Below are positions 11,461 to 25,900 of a DNA stretch of 64,000 nucleotides, one piece after another. Each line of letters begins with the position of its first letter. Within the stretch, counting starts at the first letter, position 1. The DNA comes from Osedax fenrisi (lineage: Eukaryota; Annelida; Polychaeta; Sabellida; Siboglinidae). The DNA is taken from assembly GCA_964019155.1 (NCBI GenBank), contig OZ025244.1:13611513-13675512 (forward strand), given 5' to 3'. Made by a program: the position numbers and the translations under genes. Below the pieces are notes generated by a model. That model was not told the DNA's origin and searched no databases. It saw nothing but the letters and a program-made list of their open reading frames with translations.

Positions 11461-13257
11461 ATAGTGATATATGGCTCTAATAGTGATATATGGCTCTAAT
11501 AGTGATATATGGCTCTAATAGTGATATATGGCTATAATAGTGATATATGGCTCTAATAGTGATATATGGCTCTAATAGTGATATATGGCTCTAATAGTGA
11601 TATATGGCTCTAATAGTGATATATGGCTCTAATAGTGATATATGGCTCTAATAGTGATATATGGCTCTAATAGTGATATATGGCTCTAATAGTGATATAT
11701 GGCTCTAATAGTAATATATGGCTCTAATAGTAATATATGGCTCTAATAGTGATATATGGCTCTAATAGTAATATATGGCTCTAATAGTGATATATGGCTC
11801 TAATAGTGATATATGGCTCTAATAGTGATATATGGCTCTAATAGTGATATATGGCTCTAATAGTGATATATGGCTCTAATAGTGATATATGGCTCTAATA
11901 GTGATATATGGCTCTAATAGTGATATATGGCTCTAATAGTGATATATGGCTCTAATAGTAATATATGGCTCTAATAGTGATATATGGCTCTAATAGTGAT
12001 ATATGGCTCTAATAGTGATATATGGCTCTAATAGTGATATATGGCTCTAATAGTGATATATGGCTCTAATAGTGATATATGGCTCTAATAGTGATATATG
12101 GCTCTAATAGTGATATATGGCTCTAATAGTGATATATGGCTCTAATAGTGATATATGGCTCTAATAGTGATATATGGCTCTAATAGTAATATATGGCTCT
12201 AATAGTAATATATGGCTCTAATAGTGATATATGGCTCTAATAGTAATATATGGCTCTAATAGTGATATATGGCTCTAATAGTGATATATGGCTCTAATAG
12301 TAATATATGGCTCTAATAGTAATATATGGCTCTAATAGTGATATATGGCTCTAATAGTAATATATGGCTCTAATAGTGATATATGGCTCTAATAGTGATA
12401 TATGGCTCTAATAGTGATATATGGCTCTAATAGTGATATATGGCTCTAATAGTGATATATGGCTCTAATAGTGATATATGGCTCTAATAGTGATATATGG
12501 CTCTAATAGTGATATATGGCTCTAATAGTAATATATGGCTCTAATAGTGATATATGGCTCTAATAGTGATATATGGCTCTAATAGTGATATATGGCTCTA
12601 ATAGTGATATATGGCTCTAATAGTAATATATGGCTCTAATAGTGATATATGGCTCTAATAGTGATATATGGCTCTAATAGTGATATATGGCTCTAATAGT
12701 GATATATGGCTCTAATAGTAATATATGGCTCTAATAGTGATATATGGCTCTAATAGTGATATATGGCTCTAATAGTGATATATGGCTCTAATAGTGATAT
12801 ATGGCTCTAATAGTGATATATGGCTCTAATAGTGATATATGGCTCTAATAGTGATATATGGCTCTAATAGTGATATATGGCTCTACTAGTAATATATGGC
12901 TCTAATAGTGATATATGGCTCTAATAGTGATATATGGCTCTAATAGTGATATATGGCTCTAATAGTGATATATGGCTCTAATAGTAATATATGGCTCTAA
13001 TAGTGATATATGGCTATAATAGTGATATATGGCTCTAATAGTAATATATGGCTCTAATAGTGATATATGGCTCTAATAGTGATATATGGCTCTAATAGTG
13101 ATATATGGCTCTAATAGTGATATATGGCTCTAATAGTGATATATGGCTCTAATAGTGATATATGGCTCTAATAGTAATATATGGCTCTAATAGTGATATA
13201 TGGCTCTAATAGTGATATATGGCTCTAATAGTGATATATGGCTCTAATAGTGATATC
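11461..13257. repeat. 19-bp tandem satellite, about 94 copies
   Basis: Uninterrupted array of GTGATATATGGCTCTAATA with a 19-bp period. The main variant is GTAAT for GTGAT; rare variants are GGCTATAATA and CTACTAGT. Neighbouring copies are nearly identical, which suggests recent homogenisation. All frames contain stops. Confidence 0.97.
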
Positions 13258-13607
13258 TAAATATCTGATCATTTATTTTGTGGATTGTAAAATTTAATTA
13301 AAATATGTATACAAATTCTCCTTATTTTAATTGTATACTTGTAATACATATTTATTTTTTCTGATCTATATTATTTTCAAACATTTATTAGTTATTATAT
13401 TGAACCATTTATATCTGTAAAACGTATGCAATTGATAATAATTATGGGTTGATATACACTGGTATAATGATAATTTAATAAATTAAAAATAGTATTGATT
13501 ATATCAGAAGTCACGTTACAAACTTAATTTAAATATCATATCTCAATAGTACATGATAGATACCTAACTTTGTTATTTGTATATAATAAGTATTAATAAT
13601 GTAAGTT
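13258..13607. other. AT-rich spacer, no gene seen
   Basis: Unique AT-rich DNA between the 19-bp satellite and the inverted repeat. No feature is supported. Confidence 0.5.
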
Positions 13608-13955
13608 AAAGGAATACTTTATTAAATAATACTCTATGAGATATGTTAGGCATGGATAAAATAATTTCTTTTGATCATCTTTATTTTAATAAATTATATT
13701 GTGTTATAAATTATATTACAATGGACATTGACTTGGCCATTTTTGTATCTTACATGTGGTTTGATAATATCATTATAAATATTGTTATTATGTTTTCTCA
13801 TCCATGCTTCAGAAGTTCACTTGTTATAATTACAGCATATTAAATAATATGAAAGGTTTCACAATATAATTTATTAAAATAAAGATGATCAAAATAAATT
13901 ATTGTATCCATGCTTAACATATCTCATAGTGTATTATTTAATAAAGTATTCCTTT
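13608..13955. repeat. Inverted repeat with about 96-bp arms
   Basis: The left arm (13608-13703) and right arm (13860-13955) are reverse complements with few mismatches. The left arm contains ACTCTATGAGATATGTTAGG and the right arm the matching CTTAACATATCTCATAGTGT. The 156-bp spacer is AT-rich. The right arm runs straight into an RTE remnant. Confidence 0.9.
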
Positions 13956-15195
13956 CACACTATAAATCTCTAATCATTCCCATTCCTAAAAAAGGAGATT
14001 CAACAAAATGCTCTAATTATCGTACATTAAGTCTGATCTCACATCCAAGCAAAATACTCTTGAGAAATATTCTAAACCGGCAAATTCAACAAGCCTAATT
14101 GATATTAGCAGAAGAACAATCTGGATTCAGAAAATCAAGAAACACAATCGAGCAAATCCTAAAATTCATATTAATCATTTAAAAGCATATTGAAATACGG
14201 AAGAAAGTATAACACAACTACATAGATTTTAAAAAAGCGTTCGATAGAGTAAGTAATAAATGATTGTGGAGTTGCATGGAAAGCTTTGTCATATCACAAG
14301 AAATTACTGACATAATCAAATCATTATATCATAACTCAAAAAGTACAGTTTTACTAAAAAATACAAAAAGAGATTTGGTTCATACGACAGTTGGTGTCCT
14401 ACAGGAATGCCTATTATCTCCAGTGTTATTTAACATATTTCTCGATAAAATCATGCAACAAACACATAGTATGTGTCACATACTACTATATCTGTTGGCG
14501 GAAACGAAATAAACAATTTAAGATTTGCAGATGACATTAATATAATCGTAGGAAGTAATGCAGAATTGCAAACGCTTACTAACAAACTTGTTTCAGCATC
14601 TATAGAATATAAATTGAAATAAGGAATGGAAATAAGCAAAGAACAAAAAAAAACTATGGTGAATAGCGTCAACATCGATGATCATGTAAACATTTTAATA
14701 GACGGCAATCAACTCGAAGATGTCAAAACTTTCAAATATCTCGGTTCAACTCTAAAATATGATGGTTCACCTGAAAACGAACTTCGCATTCAACTAGCAA
14801 CAGCCATTTCAGCGATGGTCAGACTAGATACGATATGGCGCAGCAAGAATATTAGATTTCCCATCAAGTTTAATTTATACAAGTCACTAATATTATCCAT
14901 ATTATTATATAGATTCTAAACATGGACATTAAAAGAGAAATAGAAAAAAAGATAAACGCATTAGAATTTAAAGCCCATATAAGAATTTTAGTAATAACTA
15001 AACATATTCTACTAGGCAAAGTAGAAGGCAACCGACAAGGAGGAAGGCCAAGACGAGCTGGATGTCAAATATAAATAAATGGACTGAAAAACCACTACAA
15101 GTGTTGAGAAAAGCTGAAGACTGGGATGGACGGATACGATTTGTTGTTACGAAAAGCAGGATGATTCCCACTACGATTGAAGAGTCACGGGAGTA
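13956..15195 (+). mobile_element. RTE-type LINE, decayed reverse transcriptase
   Basis: Ordered RTE ORF2 blocks are readable on the plus strand with several stops and frame changes: LIIPIPKKGDSTKCSNYRTL, LISHPSKILL, LAEEQSGFRKSRNTIEQILK, IDFKKAFDRVSN (motif A), TTVGVLQECLLSPVLFNIFL (motif B, G replaced in QGC), NLRFADDINIIVGSNAEL (motif C), VKTFKYLGSTLKYDGS, MVRLDTIWRSKNIRFPIKFN, LYKSLILSILLY. The C-terminal GKVEGNRQGGRPRR and EDWDG-like tail follow at about 15010-15170. No endonuclease domain is attached, so the copy is 5'-truncated and inactive. Confidence 0.9.
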
Positions 15196-15581
15196 AAAGT
15201 AAAATTAATTATAAAGATTCTTTATTTCTAAATACATTAGTATTAATTATTACTATTTTATAGATACAAAAATATTCCTATAGGAACTATATTAACTATA
15301 GTTATAGGCCTATATCCTATATATAAGTTTTACCTACTGGTGCAATATTAAAAATATACCAATATATGCAAGGTATCATTAGATATGTTTACAAGCTATA
15401 CAATTAATGCTTTACTGAATAACTTTCAAGGGGTCCCAGTGTAGCGACAATTTGTTTATTTGACATGTGTTATATAGGAAATATATAGGGTTATTCAAAT
15501 ACCATTTATAATAGAACTATTCATTGTATTGAGTCAATTTTTTTGTATCTTGTTCACATTATATAAATGCATCTAAATATA
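15196..15581. other. AT-rich spacer, no gene seen
   Basis: No supported feature; ordinary AT-rich DNA between the RTE remnant and the TIR element. Confidence 0.5.
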
Positions 15582-16467
15582 GAGGAAAGTAATCGAATAG
15601 GGACACTATATGTATCTCAGAAACCATGAATCCTACAAAAAAATGTTTGATGAATAAAATATTCCAAATTATATAAATAGTCTAAAAAGTTATTTTTTAT
15701 TTTTTAATTATTCAAAATATTGCTGATATATTCAATAAACTGATTTTGTTATTATGTTTTTAAATTTATGAAAACAAATTTCTACTTAAAACCTTCTAAA
15801 GAATATACAAATGTATCGATATAAAGTATAACATTATATTATTAAAAAATAAAGTATTTTAAAATTATATATATAATTTTTATATTATTTATCAAATATT
15901 TATTAAGTTATAAGCATTTATCAATAGGTCATAGGTTACTATAAGTTCCTAATACGGTCATTCTAGATGTCTTAATACGGACAGTATCCGTCGGACAACC
16001 TATCACCAATCAGCGCACATCGTATGAACTATTCTGATTTTCATAAAAATCGTGTGTGTTATAATATTAATACCACCAATGAGGTTAAATCTAAAAAAAT
16101 TATTATTTAGATACTTAAATTGTATAATTAAAAAAAGAATAAAAATAAATAAATTATTAACTAATTAAATTATAATAAATTGTTCATAACATTAATTATA
16201 AATAATGTAATTGTAATTTGTCTTATTGATTCATCAATAATATATAGTTTATCTAGTGGTATATAGGGTGTCCGTATTATAACACAGGGTGTACGTATTC
16301 GGACATGGGTACCGAATACGGACACCCCCGTTATCTATGGAATTAAAAGATTAAATAAAATTTTAAAATCACAATAATATCTATATAATAAGTCATAATA
16401 TCAATAATGAGTCATAAAATGTTAAGACCATTTATTTTTAAAGTGTCCGTATTCGGTTACTTTCCCC
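15582..16467. mobile_element. Non-autonomous TIR DNA transposon, copy 1 (886 bp)
   Basis: The left end GAGGAAAGTAATCGAATAGG and the reverse complement of the right end, GGGGAAAGTAACCGAATACG, form imperfect terminal inverted repeats of about 25 bp. Both ends are flanked by TA (15580-15581 and 16468-16469), the target-site duplication of Tc1/mariner-superfamily elements. No transposase frame is present. The interior holds further TIR-like strings (GGTGTCCGTATT, CCGAATACGGACACC) near 16268-16325. The second copy at 59683-60563 has the same length class and orientation. Confidence 0.85.
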
Positions 16468-17230
16468 TACCTGTATTTAATATAAATATCATAGTAGTAA
16501 CTAGGTACATAAATTATGTATACGGTCTTTACTTCGTATAATGGTATATACCACTAGTTAATAGTACTATCATAATAGGTTTCGTTATTGTATATTATTT
16601 TAAATATAATTTATTTTTAAATATATTTATAATATTTACGATTTTACATAGTAAATATACTCCAAACTAAATATATTAGTAATGAATAATTATTTTTAAA
16701 TATATAATTATTATAAATATATCTTATTTGAAATATATGTTATAATATAATATATATTATATATAAAATTCAATTTTATATTTTAAAATAACAAACCATT
16801 TAAATTCAATTCTCCTGCTATCGTATCCATAACTGCCGTTCTTTTGTTTTATTTACGATAGTCTACTATATGTATCCCATAAACATATATTATCTCTATA
16901 TTTACTTATTATGTTATGTAATAATGTATCCATAATGTAAATAAAATAAAATGTATATAATAATTTAAAAATAACAAATTCAAATTTTTAAATAATAAAT
17001 GATGTCAAACTTTATTCAGGTATAAAATACCCGGATGATTATCATTTCCATCGGAAATTCACAAATAAATTCAACATGTTGAGTTTCATTTCCGATTGAG
17101 TCGTTCACACCTATTTCCATCAGAAATTTCCTCTATACCCATTTCCACCGGAAATTGTTGGTGTGAAAGCAACCTTAAAAAACATACGATAGACTACATG
17201 AACACATTCGTCATCTAATAGTGCACAACG
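16468..17230. other. AT-rich spacer with three TTTCC-GGAAA palindromes
   Basis: Mostly featureless. At 17044-17059, 17113-17128 and 17141-17156 a motif close to ATTTCCATCGGAAATT recurs, next to GTTCACACC and GGTGTGAAAGC. The outer bases resemble the MITE terminus at 27950, so this may be a related MITE remnant. Confidence 0.4.
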
Positions 17231-17234
17231 TGAC

Positions 17235-17335
17235 ATACGAGTCCCACATCATGCGGGTAAACAGGAAATGAAGATGTTAACACAGTCGCTCGGTTGTGAT
17301 ACCGAAGGGACCACATTTTCGCCTTAGCCACTGAG

Positions 17336-17342
<7 letters not shown>
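17235..17342 (-). repeat. Possible tRNA-derived SINE head (box A)
   Basis: The minus strand reads TGACTCAGTGGCTAAGGCG, nearly the box-A segment of the SINE at 44.57-44.87 kb (TGGCTCAGTGGCTAAGGCG). The box-B region is not clear and the SINE body was not found, so this is at best a head fragment. Confidence 0.35.
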
Positions 17343-17375
<33 letters not shown>

Positions 17376-18320
17376 ATTATATATTATATATATACATTTA
17401 TAATTATATTTGTGTACATTATATATATATATAATATACACAAATATAATTATTAATGTATATCTAATATATTTTTATATAAAGTAAAAGTAAATTAATA
17501 GCAGCATAATAGATAATTAATGGCAACATAATATCAGCATAATGTAAACATTTGAGGCTATTGAATATGCTATTATGTTGCTATTATGAGGCTATTGCTT
17601 TTGCTGGCTTATACCAGTCTATACAAGTATACTCGTATAGACTAATAGAGTATACTATATATACTCGTTATTCTACTATATTATACTATTATACTATATA
17701 ACTATAGTTTATACTCACCACATATTGCGGGGAGTTCTGATTGGTGAAATGTCGTCCCTTATAGACAACATATCACACGGATGTACAGCTCACGGGTAAA
17801 TAGAATCTACATATATCTAAAGAGAAGCTACTGGAACGTATGGTCACGCATGCGCGATGTGGAATGGCTCACGTATACGCTAAGGTGGAGTGAAATATAT
17901 GTTTTTTCGAAAATTGATATTGACTGGTTACGGTTAATAAGAGGAAGTACTTATAAGTATAACTCCGAAGTTTTGTTTAAAACTGATACCTGCAAGGTAT
18001 TACGATATCACCTAGAAGTTTAACATGGGGTAGATAGCATGTTTTAACATTGAGGACATAGGAATCAAATTCAATCGATTTTTTTGAACGTATACATTAT
18101 GCAAATGTAATGAAAGTGAAGTATATGGTTAATAAGCATGACTATAGCAGTATTTAACAACAAAAAATTGAAAAAAAATAATATTTCTATTTTTCGCGTA
18201 CTTCGTAAGCGTCTCTGGAGTGCCCACAGTGTTGTCAGGTTAGCGACATGTATTCACACTGAATACACCTATCAATAACTCCAATATATATATATATAGA
18301 CTATTATGTATATTATTATA
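17343..18320. other. AT-rich spacer, no convincing gene
   Basis: Starts with a (TA)n run (17340-17366). Around 17490-17600 the phrase AGCATAAT/GGCAACATAAT recurs several times. An 80-codon plus-strand frame at 17781-18023 (MYSSRVNRIYIYLKRSYW...) resembles nothing I know. Confidence 0.4.
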
Positions 18321-19030
18321 TACATTTATATATATTGATTGTAAATTATATACATATATATATATATATATAAATGTAAATGGACATATATAATTATGTA
18401 GAATAATATAAATATATATATATATATACATACATATATATGTATATATATATCAGTTTCTTCATCTGTATGATCTGTTGTTGGTACATATACTTGAATA
18501 ATTGATATATTAAAAGGGGTTGCATGCAGTATTATTATTACTATTCTGTCATTTATCGGAGTGAAGCAGATAACCATGTGACGCATGGCATGCGTGTTAC
18601 TTTACTGTTTATCAAAAATCCATTACCATTAATGTGTTTGTTGTCATTTCCAATGTAGTAAAGTTTATGACCTTCCGTGGTTTGTATTTCGTTCACTCCT
18701 TTTCTGCGTACTTCACTCAGTCCTACAACAGTCCACCTATATCTATCAAGTTCATGAGTAAGTTCTTTAGTTTACCTTCTTCTCGTAAAGTACGTACCAC
18801 GTACGTTCCAAATACCTATATACGTATTTTTTCTTCTTATCTTTATTTTCTTTTGTTCATCAGTAACCATCTTAACGTTATTATCCTGATTTGCAATAAA
18901 TAACGCGGACCTTATTTTCCCGGGCGACGTCCGAGCCGGTATGGTGTTTAAGTTTTGTTTTGAAATCATTTGCCTATCTTGGGTAGATAAGATCAGCGGA
19001 GCCCATCCCTCTCTGAAATCCCCCACAGCA
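18320..19030 (-). mobile_element. RTE-type LINE, APE endonuclease fragment
   Basis: The minus strand from 19030 downward gives the N-terminus of an RTE ORF2: MGDFREGWAPLILS, IGIWNVRGTYFTRRR, then in a shifted frame TKELTHELDRYRWTVVGLSE, VRRKGVNEIQTTEGHKLYYI, INGNGFLINSKVT, and in another frame FTPINDRIVIIILHATPFNI, SIIQVYVPTTDHTDEET. These are the IGTWNVR, GLSEVR, GFLIN and IIQVYAPTTDH blocks of RTE endonucleases. At least two frameshifts separate them and the copy breaks off in (TA)n sequence near 18440. Confidence 0.88.
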
Positions 19031-19900
19031 TTAGCCTACTAAAAGTAGTTTCCAGGGTGTGGCACGAGGAGCCTGCTGTTAGAGTTGAGTATACCTAGTA
19101 TACTATAGTAGACCTATAGGTCTGGTTGATTTGACTGTAACTAGTACCCCAACAACCCTTTATACAAATATATTAATATCTTTAATCAGACTTTCTAAAA
19201 AAATTATATTTAGAAAAAAAAATTGACAATGAAAAGAATATTAAAAAGAATGGAGGTCTATAAATCCAAATTCAAAAAATAAAATTAATTGTCCCTTCAA
19301 TAAATGTATATAAAATATTTCAATAAAGTATTTATTATATGAATCTACTAAATTAAGTTGAAATATATTCCACGATATTCCCACATTCAATAAAATGCCA
19401 ATTTACTTCAAATAACAAATTGCAGTGTATTTAAATTGTATTCATTTGTATTGTTAATTAGTTTATATATTTGTTTTTCATGTTTCTTAAAATTATTTGA
19501 TATTATAATGAATATAGTAAACTGATGTGATATATATATATATATGTTATTATTATCCCTGAATTAATATTTATCATTTCATTTTTGTAGAACATATTGT
19601 CGATAATTGATCCTTCTCTATCGTAATATTAGTTGACCTGTTAATTAGATTATACAAATTTTAAATTTTAAATTTCATTCATTGAATTTATATATTATTT
19701 ATGTTATAGTATTTTGTGAAATTTAAAATATCTATACTAACATACACATAGAAAGGTATTTATTTATACTATTAAAATGTGTATTACAATATAAATATGG
19801 TGCTCTATAAATTAAACAAATACACATTTTATTATGTATATCATGATTTTAGATGCATCTATTTCAACAATTATGCTTTGAAAAAATGATTGGTATATAT
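19031..19900. other. AT-rich spacer, no gene seen
   Basis: Ordinary AT-rich DNA up to the hAT insertion. Its last eight bases (19893-19900, GTATATAT) are the left target-site duplication of that element. Confidence 0.5.
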
Positions 19901-22900
19901 TAGTGTTGTAAACGGGTCAAGATTTTGAAGTTTCGATACCGACCCAAAACCAAAAATCAATGTTTCGACACCGACCCAAAATCATAAGTCAATGTTTCGA
20001 ATCACTTAAATGTTTCAGATGAGATGCTTCGAATCCGACCCAAAACCATAAGTCCATATTTGGAATAACTTATTTCGGATAAGATATTTAGAACAAAATT
20101 AAAGATTCTTCAGATAAATTAATGATAAAAGAAATTTCAGATGGGATATTTCGAAAGCGACCCAAAACCATAAGTCCATATTTGAAATCACTTATTTCGG
20201 ATAAGATATTTAGAACAAAATTAAAAGATTCTTCAGATAAATTAATATAAACTAAAATATTCTTAAATTATTGGTTATATTGCTGTAATATACTTTATGT
20301 ATAATTCTCATATATTATTTTATAAATCTATATTTTTAATCATGAAATAAAATTACATATATGTAAAATATTTATAACAAAATTAATAAGTTTAAATTAT
20401 ATATAATTAATAATATATACATTACAATTTAAATATTATTATTGTAATATCTAATAAATAACAAATACGTTTATTATTTACAATGAATTATTTTATTTAT
20501 AATAATTATAAGATTACATTATTTGATAAAAAAATTAATTTATCCGCAAGTTCAGGGGACAATTTGTTTCTACTATCTGTGATAATATTACCCGCACTAG
20601 AAAATATTCTTTCAGACGGAACAGAAGTAACCGAACCAGTCAAAAACCACCGAGCTGCTGTCTTCAAATATGTAAAGCTTGAAAGTTTCCAATACGCTAG
20701 TGTATCAAATGTATACCGTTTGAAGCCTTCTTTACGATAGACTTCAAATTCACCTTCAAACTGAATAGTAATATTCATTTTATTATTTATATAGTAAATA
20801 TATTTATAACAATATATAAATCACCATTACATTTAATTTATTAATTATAATAAATCTTAGAATAAGTGTAAATTAATTAAGCTATTGAGAATAATGATTC
20901 AAAATTATATGTATAATATTGTATAATTAATATTAAAATATCATTAATCATACATTACATATTTCTTCTCTATTCGTAGATATTCCCATCATAGAAGCAT
21001 ATAAATCATCCTCAACAAGGACTTTTTCAGATGAAACAGATTGTGCAGATATAAACTTGATAATTATATATTAATATATAAGACAAATCATTTTTAATAA
21101 ATATTGAAACTATTATTTATATAAACATTAATTGTAGTAAAAAAATTAAAATAAACATATAAACCATTACATAGATTTTAAACTACTAAAATAATGTAAT
21201 AAATAATTGTATTTACGATTATTTATAAATAAACTTATTAGATTTAGATTTTACGTAGTAATTGTAGGAGTATGATTGGTATATAATAAATATAATACAT
21301 ATAAATTAACCTCGGGAAATATTCGTAATATTTCTTCTTTTGCGATATCTATTTCATCATATGATAAAGACGACATAAATCGGGGATCAAAAAATTGACA
21401 TGCTAATAAATAGCTATTTATATTTGAACCAGAATAACTGAAATATATTATTTTATAAAAATTATTAACAATTAATATTATTATAACTTAATATTTATTT
21501 AATTATTTATACAAATAGGATCACTATAAAATACATATGAAGTTAACTGGTATAACATATAATAATAAATAAATACAATGATTGCACTTAATTTAACTTA
21601 CCGATTTTGAATATTAGCAGCTCCAGCAGTCTTCATTGATTTTATTAAGTTGCTCTCACCATCATTAATTTTAAAAGCGTTTAATATACTCTTTTTGAAA
21701 TGAAGGATCAATGAGCACGTTGGAAACGTACTTGAACATAAGAGCTATTTAAAATATTGTTAATTAAATAATATATATTATACAAAAATAATGTAATAAT
21801 GTTATAATTTCTAATAAATTATAATTTATTAAAATTAATCCGGCCAATTACATTTTGATATACAATAGGATCACATAATATATATATACATAATATTTAT
21901 AATATACATTGTATATGTATTACATATATACAATATATAAATATATTGTAAATTATTTCTAACCTCTGTCATTGTAGAAAGAGGTTTTAAAAAATCAATA
22001 ACGCTATCTATTTCATCCAATTGGTGTTCAGTTAATATATCCGACCGGAAATCATTTCCGAATGATTCTTTTATTTCACAGTGTAATTCTCGATATCGCT
22101 CTAACATAATATATGTTGAATTCCACCTATAAATATTAAATTTATTATTACATGTTAATATAATTTTATTTAAGTTACCTTGTTACTACATCATTCAAAA
22201 CTTTCTTTGATAATAAAGAAGCTTTTAAATATGAATGGTTAAATGACCGGAAAATTCTCCTTATTTTATCCAAAATTTTAGATATACCATCAGTCTGAAA
22301 TATAGAATGTATTAATTATATGATTGTAGTGGTATGTGTATATAAAATACCCGTAAAGAAGCCTGCGTACATAAATTTAATGTATGAGCAAAACATCCAA
22401 CATGATTAACGACTTCAGATTCTTCAGACTCTACCAACATATTTGATGCTTTTACTACATTCTTTGCATTATCAGTTGTCAACTATTAATTAATAGATAT
22501 TATATATTAATAAAATAATTATATATTTTATATTATAACTAACAATACATTTCTTAAATTTCCATTCCAACTTGGTTTGTAAAAATAATTCGTATAAATT
22601 TTGTGCATTATGTGATATCTAAAACAATATAAATAATATATTAAATATATAATATCTAATTCGCTAATAACTAACATCGCATTCCCTAGTTTGCAGGACT
22701 TTGTTAATATATTTCCACTCATTATCCAAGTATGAAATTGTCGTGGTTATATACGACTTATTTTGGGTAGAAGTCCATGCATCCGTTGTTATACTAAAAT
22801 ATTGGTACATTTGTATTTGAGCTATAAGTTCTCCTGCCTTTTCAGTGTATAATTTTTTAATATCTTGGGTTATCAAATAGCGAGATGGTATGACATACTT

Positions 22901-25900
22901 CGGAGACATAGTATTTAGTAAATATTTAAATCCAGCCATCTCCACAGTTCTCAATGGCGTATTATCTTTTGATATGTGGTATGCTATAAATATGATAAAA
23001 TTAAGTAAACATAAATATAATATATACATAATACAAACATATAGCTCGTGTATAAATTTCACTTGTTTTTGCCGACAACTTTGTAGATATAAAAGGGTTT
23101 TCTACTTTTCGTTTAACACATCTACTCGGGTGTTTACGTTCGGTGTGTCTTTTTAATGATGACGTACTTCCATTCTTACATTTTAACTTTTCAAAGCAAT
23201 CATTGCATTTTGCGATTTCAGTCATCTTTCCTAAATTAAAATGTTATTTTATAATCTGATTATTAATTATATATATTATTATATAACCTCTTTCATATAG
23301 AATTGTGAAGTTATTCCACACATCACTTCTTATTTTTCCTCCACTCATAACTTTATATTCGGATTTAAAACTTGAAACTTCAACGGAAGTACTCGATTCA
23401 TCTTCCTTATAAATGTGCCATCATGTATTTTTTATATACCAATTTTTCTACTTATTTTAATTAAAATATAAATTTTATATAAATATAAAATGTTATTTAT
23501 TACATATTTATTACTAACACTTAACTCAATTCTCAGAGACATTCTTCTTGTATCGACTAACAAATCTAAAATCCTGTCTATATACAGTGTACATATAATA
23601 TATATACATATTTTATATAAACTATATTAGTTGGTTTTTATAAGTTCATGCTATTATATGCAGGTGGAGTTAAATAATAACACATTTTAAATTTAACTTT
23701 TATTGAAATGGTGACCGATGATTTATAATTAATTACATTACATTAATATATATTATCATTGTGCACAAGGTCACTATTATTTAGCGAAATGGTCTCATCG
23801 TAGAATATTATTAATAATATATTAATTTCGGTCTAGATAATCTTGTACGACTTGTAAATTTAGTTTATTTTTAAGTTTTGTACATAAATTTGATAGTAAA
23901 GTTTTCTTAATTTATCCTAAATAGTATATTTATATAAATTTATGTATATAATATATTTGGAATCAATATTTAATAATGTAATTATTTATATTCTAAAATA
24001 ATTGAAATATAATAATTAAATTATGAAATAAACTTAATAAGTCGTTTAATAACTAATTTAATAAGTCGTCCGAGATTAGTTATAATGTTGTACGAAATTA
24101 CTAAATAAGTCAAGACATTACTTCGTCCGAAATTATCTCATACGATATTACTTGTATTCTTAACTAATGGTTATCATCTAAATAAATATAATATATATTA
24201 TTATTGTAAACTAATAGTTATAACTAGATAGAGCATCTAAAGGAATTAAAAAAATATATTTTTATATTATTATTGTAAATATTGTTTATAATTATTCTTA
24301 AATTATTCTTATAAGTTATAAATAAATTATATAATTTAAAATCATTAAATGAATATGGTAAACAATATTTACAATATTAATATACATATATTATATGTCA
24401 AATATAAATATAATATATGCTACTATTAAATAAAAAGCATTAACAGATTAAATTTAACTATAATGAAGTGGAAATATATATATATAAATAAGCAATTAAA
24501 AGCAATTACATTTTTTACAAATATTCGATTAATATTATTCGATTAATATTATTTTATCGAAAAAGCACACTGTATTTTGACAACATTGTATTTTATTGGT
24601 AATATAGTTATTGACAATATTATTACATTGACTATTAAAAAACTATTACATTGAATTAAGGTGAACACGATTACCTATAGAATTCATTTCTAGATGAAAC
24701 ATTTCCTGGAGATCAATATAAAATTGATTAGTTTATACATTTTTAATGTTTTTGAATATTTGAATATTTTGAATATACATTGTACAATATACTGACATAT
24801 TTACAAGTAGTACACAAATTAAAAAGGAACATTATGTTTATGTTAAAATAATATTATGTTCAACATAATATTATTTTAAGATATCAAAGTATTATTATAA
24901 TTTAATAGTATACGGGATATACTAGAACCCGGTTGTATACGGTTTGAATATATTAATTGATAACAAACATGTTATTGTTGATTATAACTACTAATATCAC
25001 TTAATAAGATGTGATGCATGAATCATGCAGCATGATGTAATAAGATAGCATTATTTTTTACATAATATTACATCAGCTGTCATTTAAATTATTCAAAGCA
25101 GAAAATAGTAAATAATATGATTAATGTGTATCATATGCTGGAAACTTATTATTTTCATCTTAAACTCTATTATAATATTTAATATATACATATTAATATG
25201 TATAAGTAATATTTAATATCATATTTAATATATTAATATCATATTTAATATGATATTAGCAGTTATAATCAACAATAAACATGTTATTTATCATTTCTTA
25301 TATTCAAACCGGATAAAATCGTATAAAACCAGATTCTAATATATCCCTAGTATACACATATTAAATATTAAAATATATTAAATTAATATAATATTATATT
25401 TAATAATATTTAATTATATTAATATGATATTGATGTAATATTATATTAAAATTTAAATATGACTTGTGGCTAATACGATATATTAATAATTAATATCTCA
25501 TATAATTGATATATGATCAATTACTGGTCGTAATAATAATAGTATACATGTTAATATTAGTATACTATTAATTAATAATATAATGTATATTAGTTTACGT
25601 ACTTGTATTATGTTCTTTAGGTATGTTTAAATAAATTATTTAAAAACCAACTGTTTACTTCAATTTCAATTTCTAAAAGGGATGTTTAATTAATAACGGT
25701 TTTTAAGATCATTGATAATTATAATAATCCAGATCCAAATCCAAATAATAAGATAGTAGTACTAAAACTCACAACAAACCAAAATTACCAAAAACAAAAC
25801 ACATATTACCCGAGATTTTAGTAACCCGACCCGAACTTTTAGAAACCCGACCCGAAATCATATATTGTTACCCGAAACCATCCGGGTAGTCAATTACCCG

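Noticed and set aside
13643..13843. 66-codon plus-strand frame
   Set aside because: Lies inside the AT-rich arm and spacer of an inverted repeat; composition is that of translated AT repeat.
17781..18023. 80-codon plus-strand frame
   Set aside because: No recognisable motif, no supporting neighbour or splice context; length is within chance for this base composition.
19901..20250. LTR of a retrovirus-like element, because of repeated CGACCCAAAA phrases
   Set aside because: These are subterminal repeats of the hAT element; no TG...CA ends, primer-binding site, gag or pol were found.
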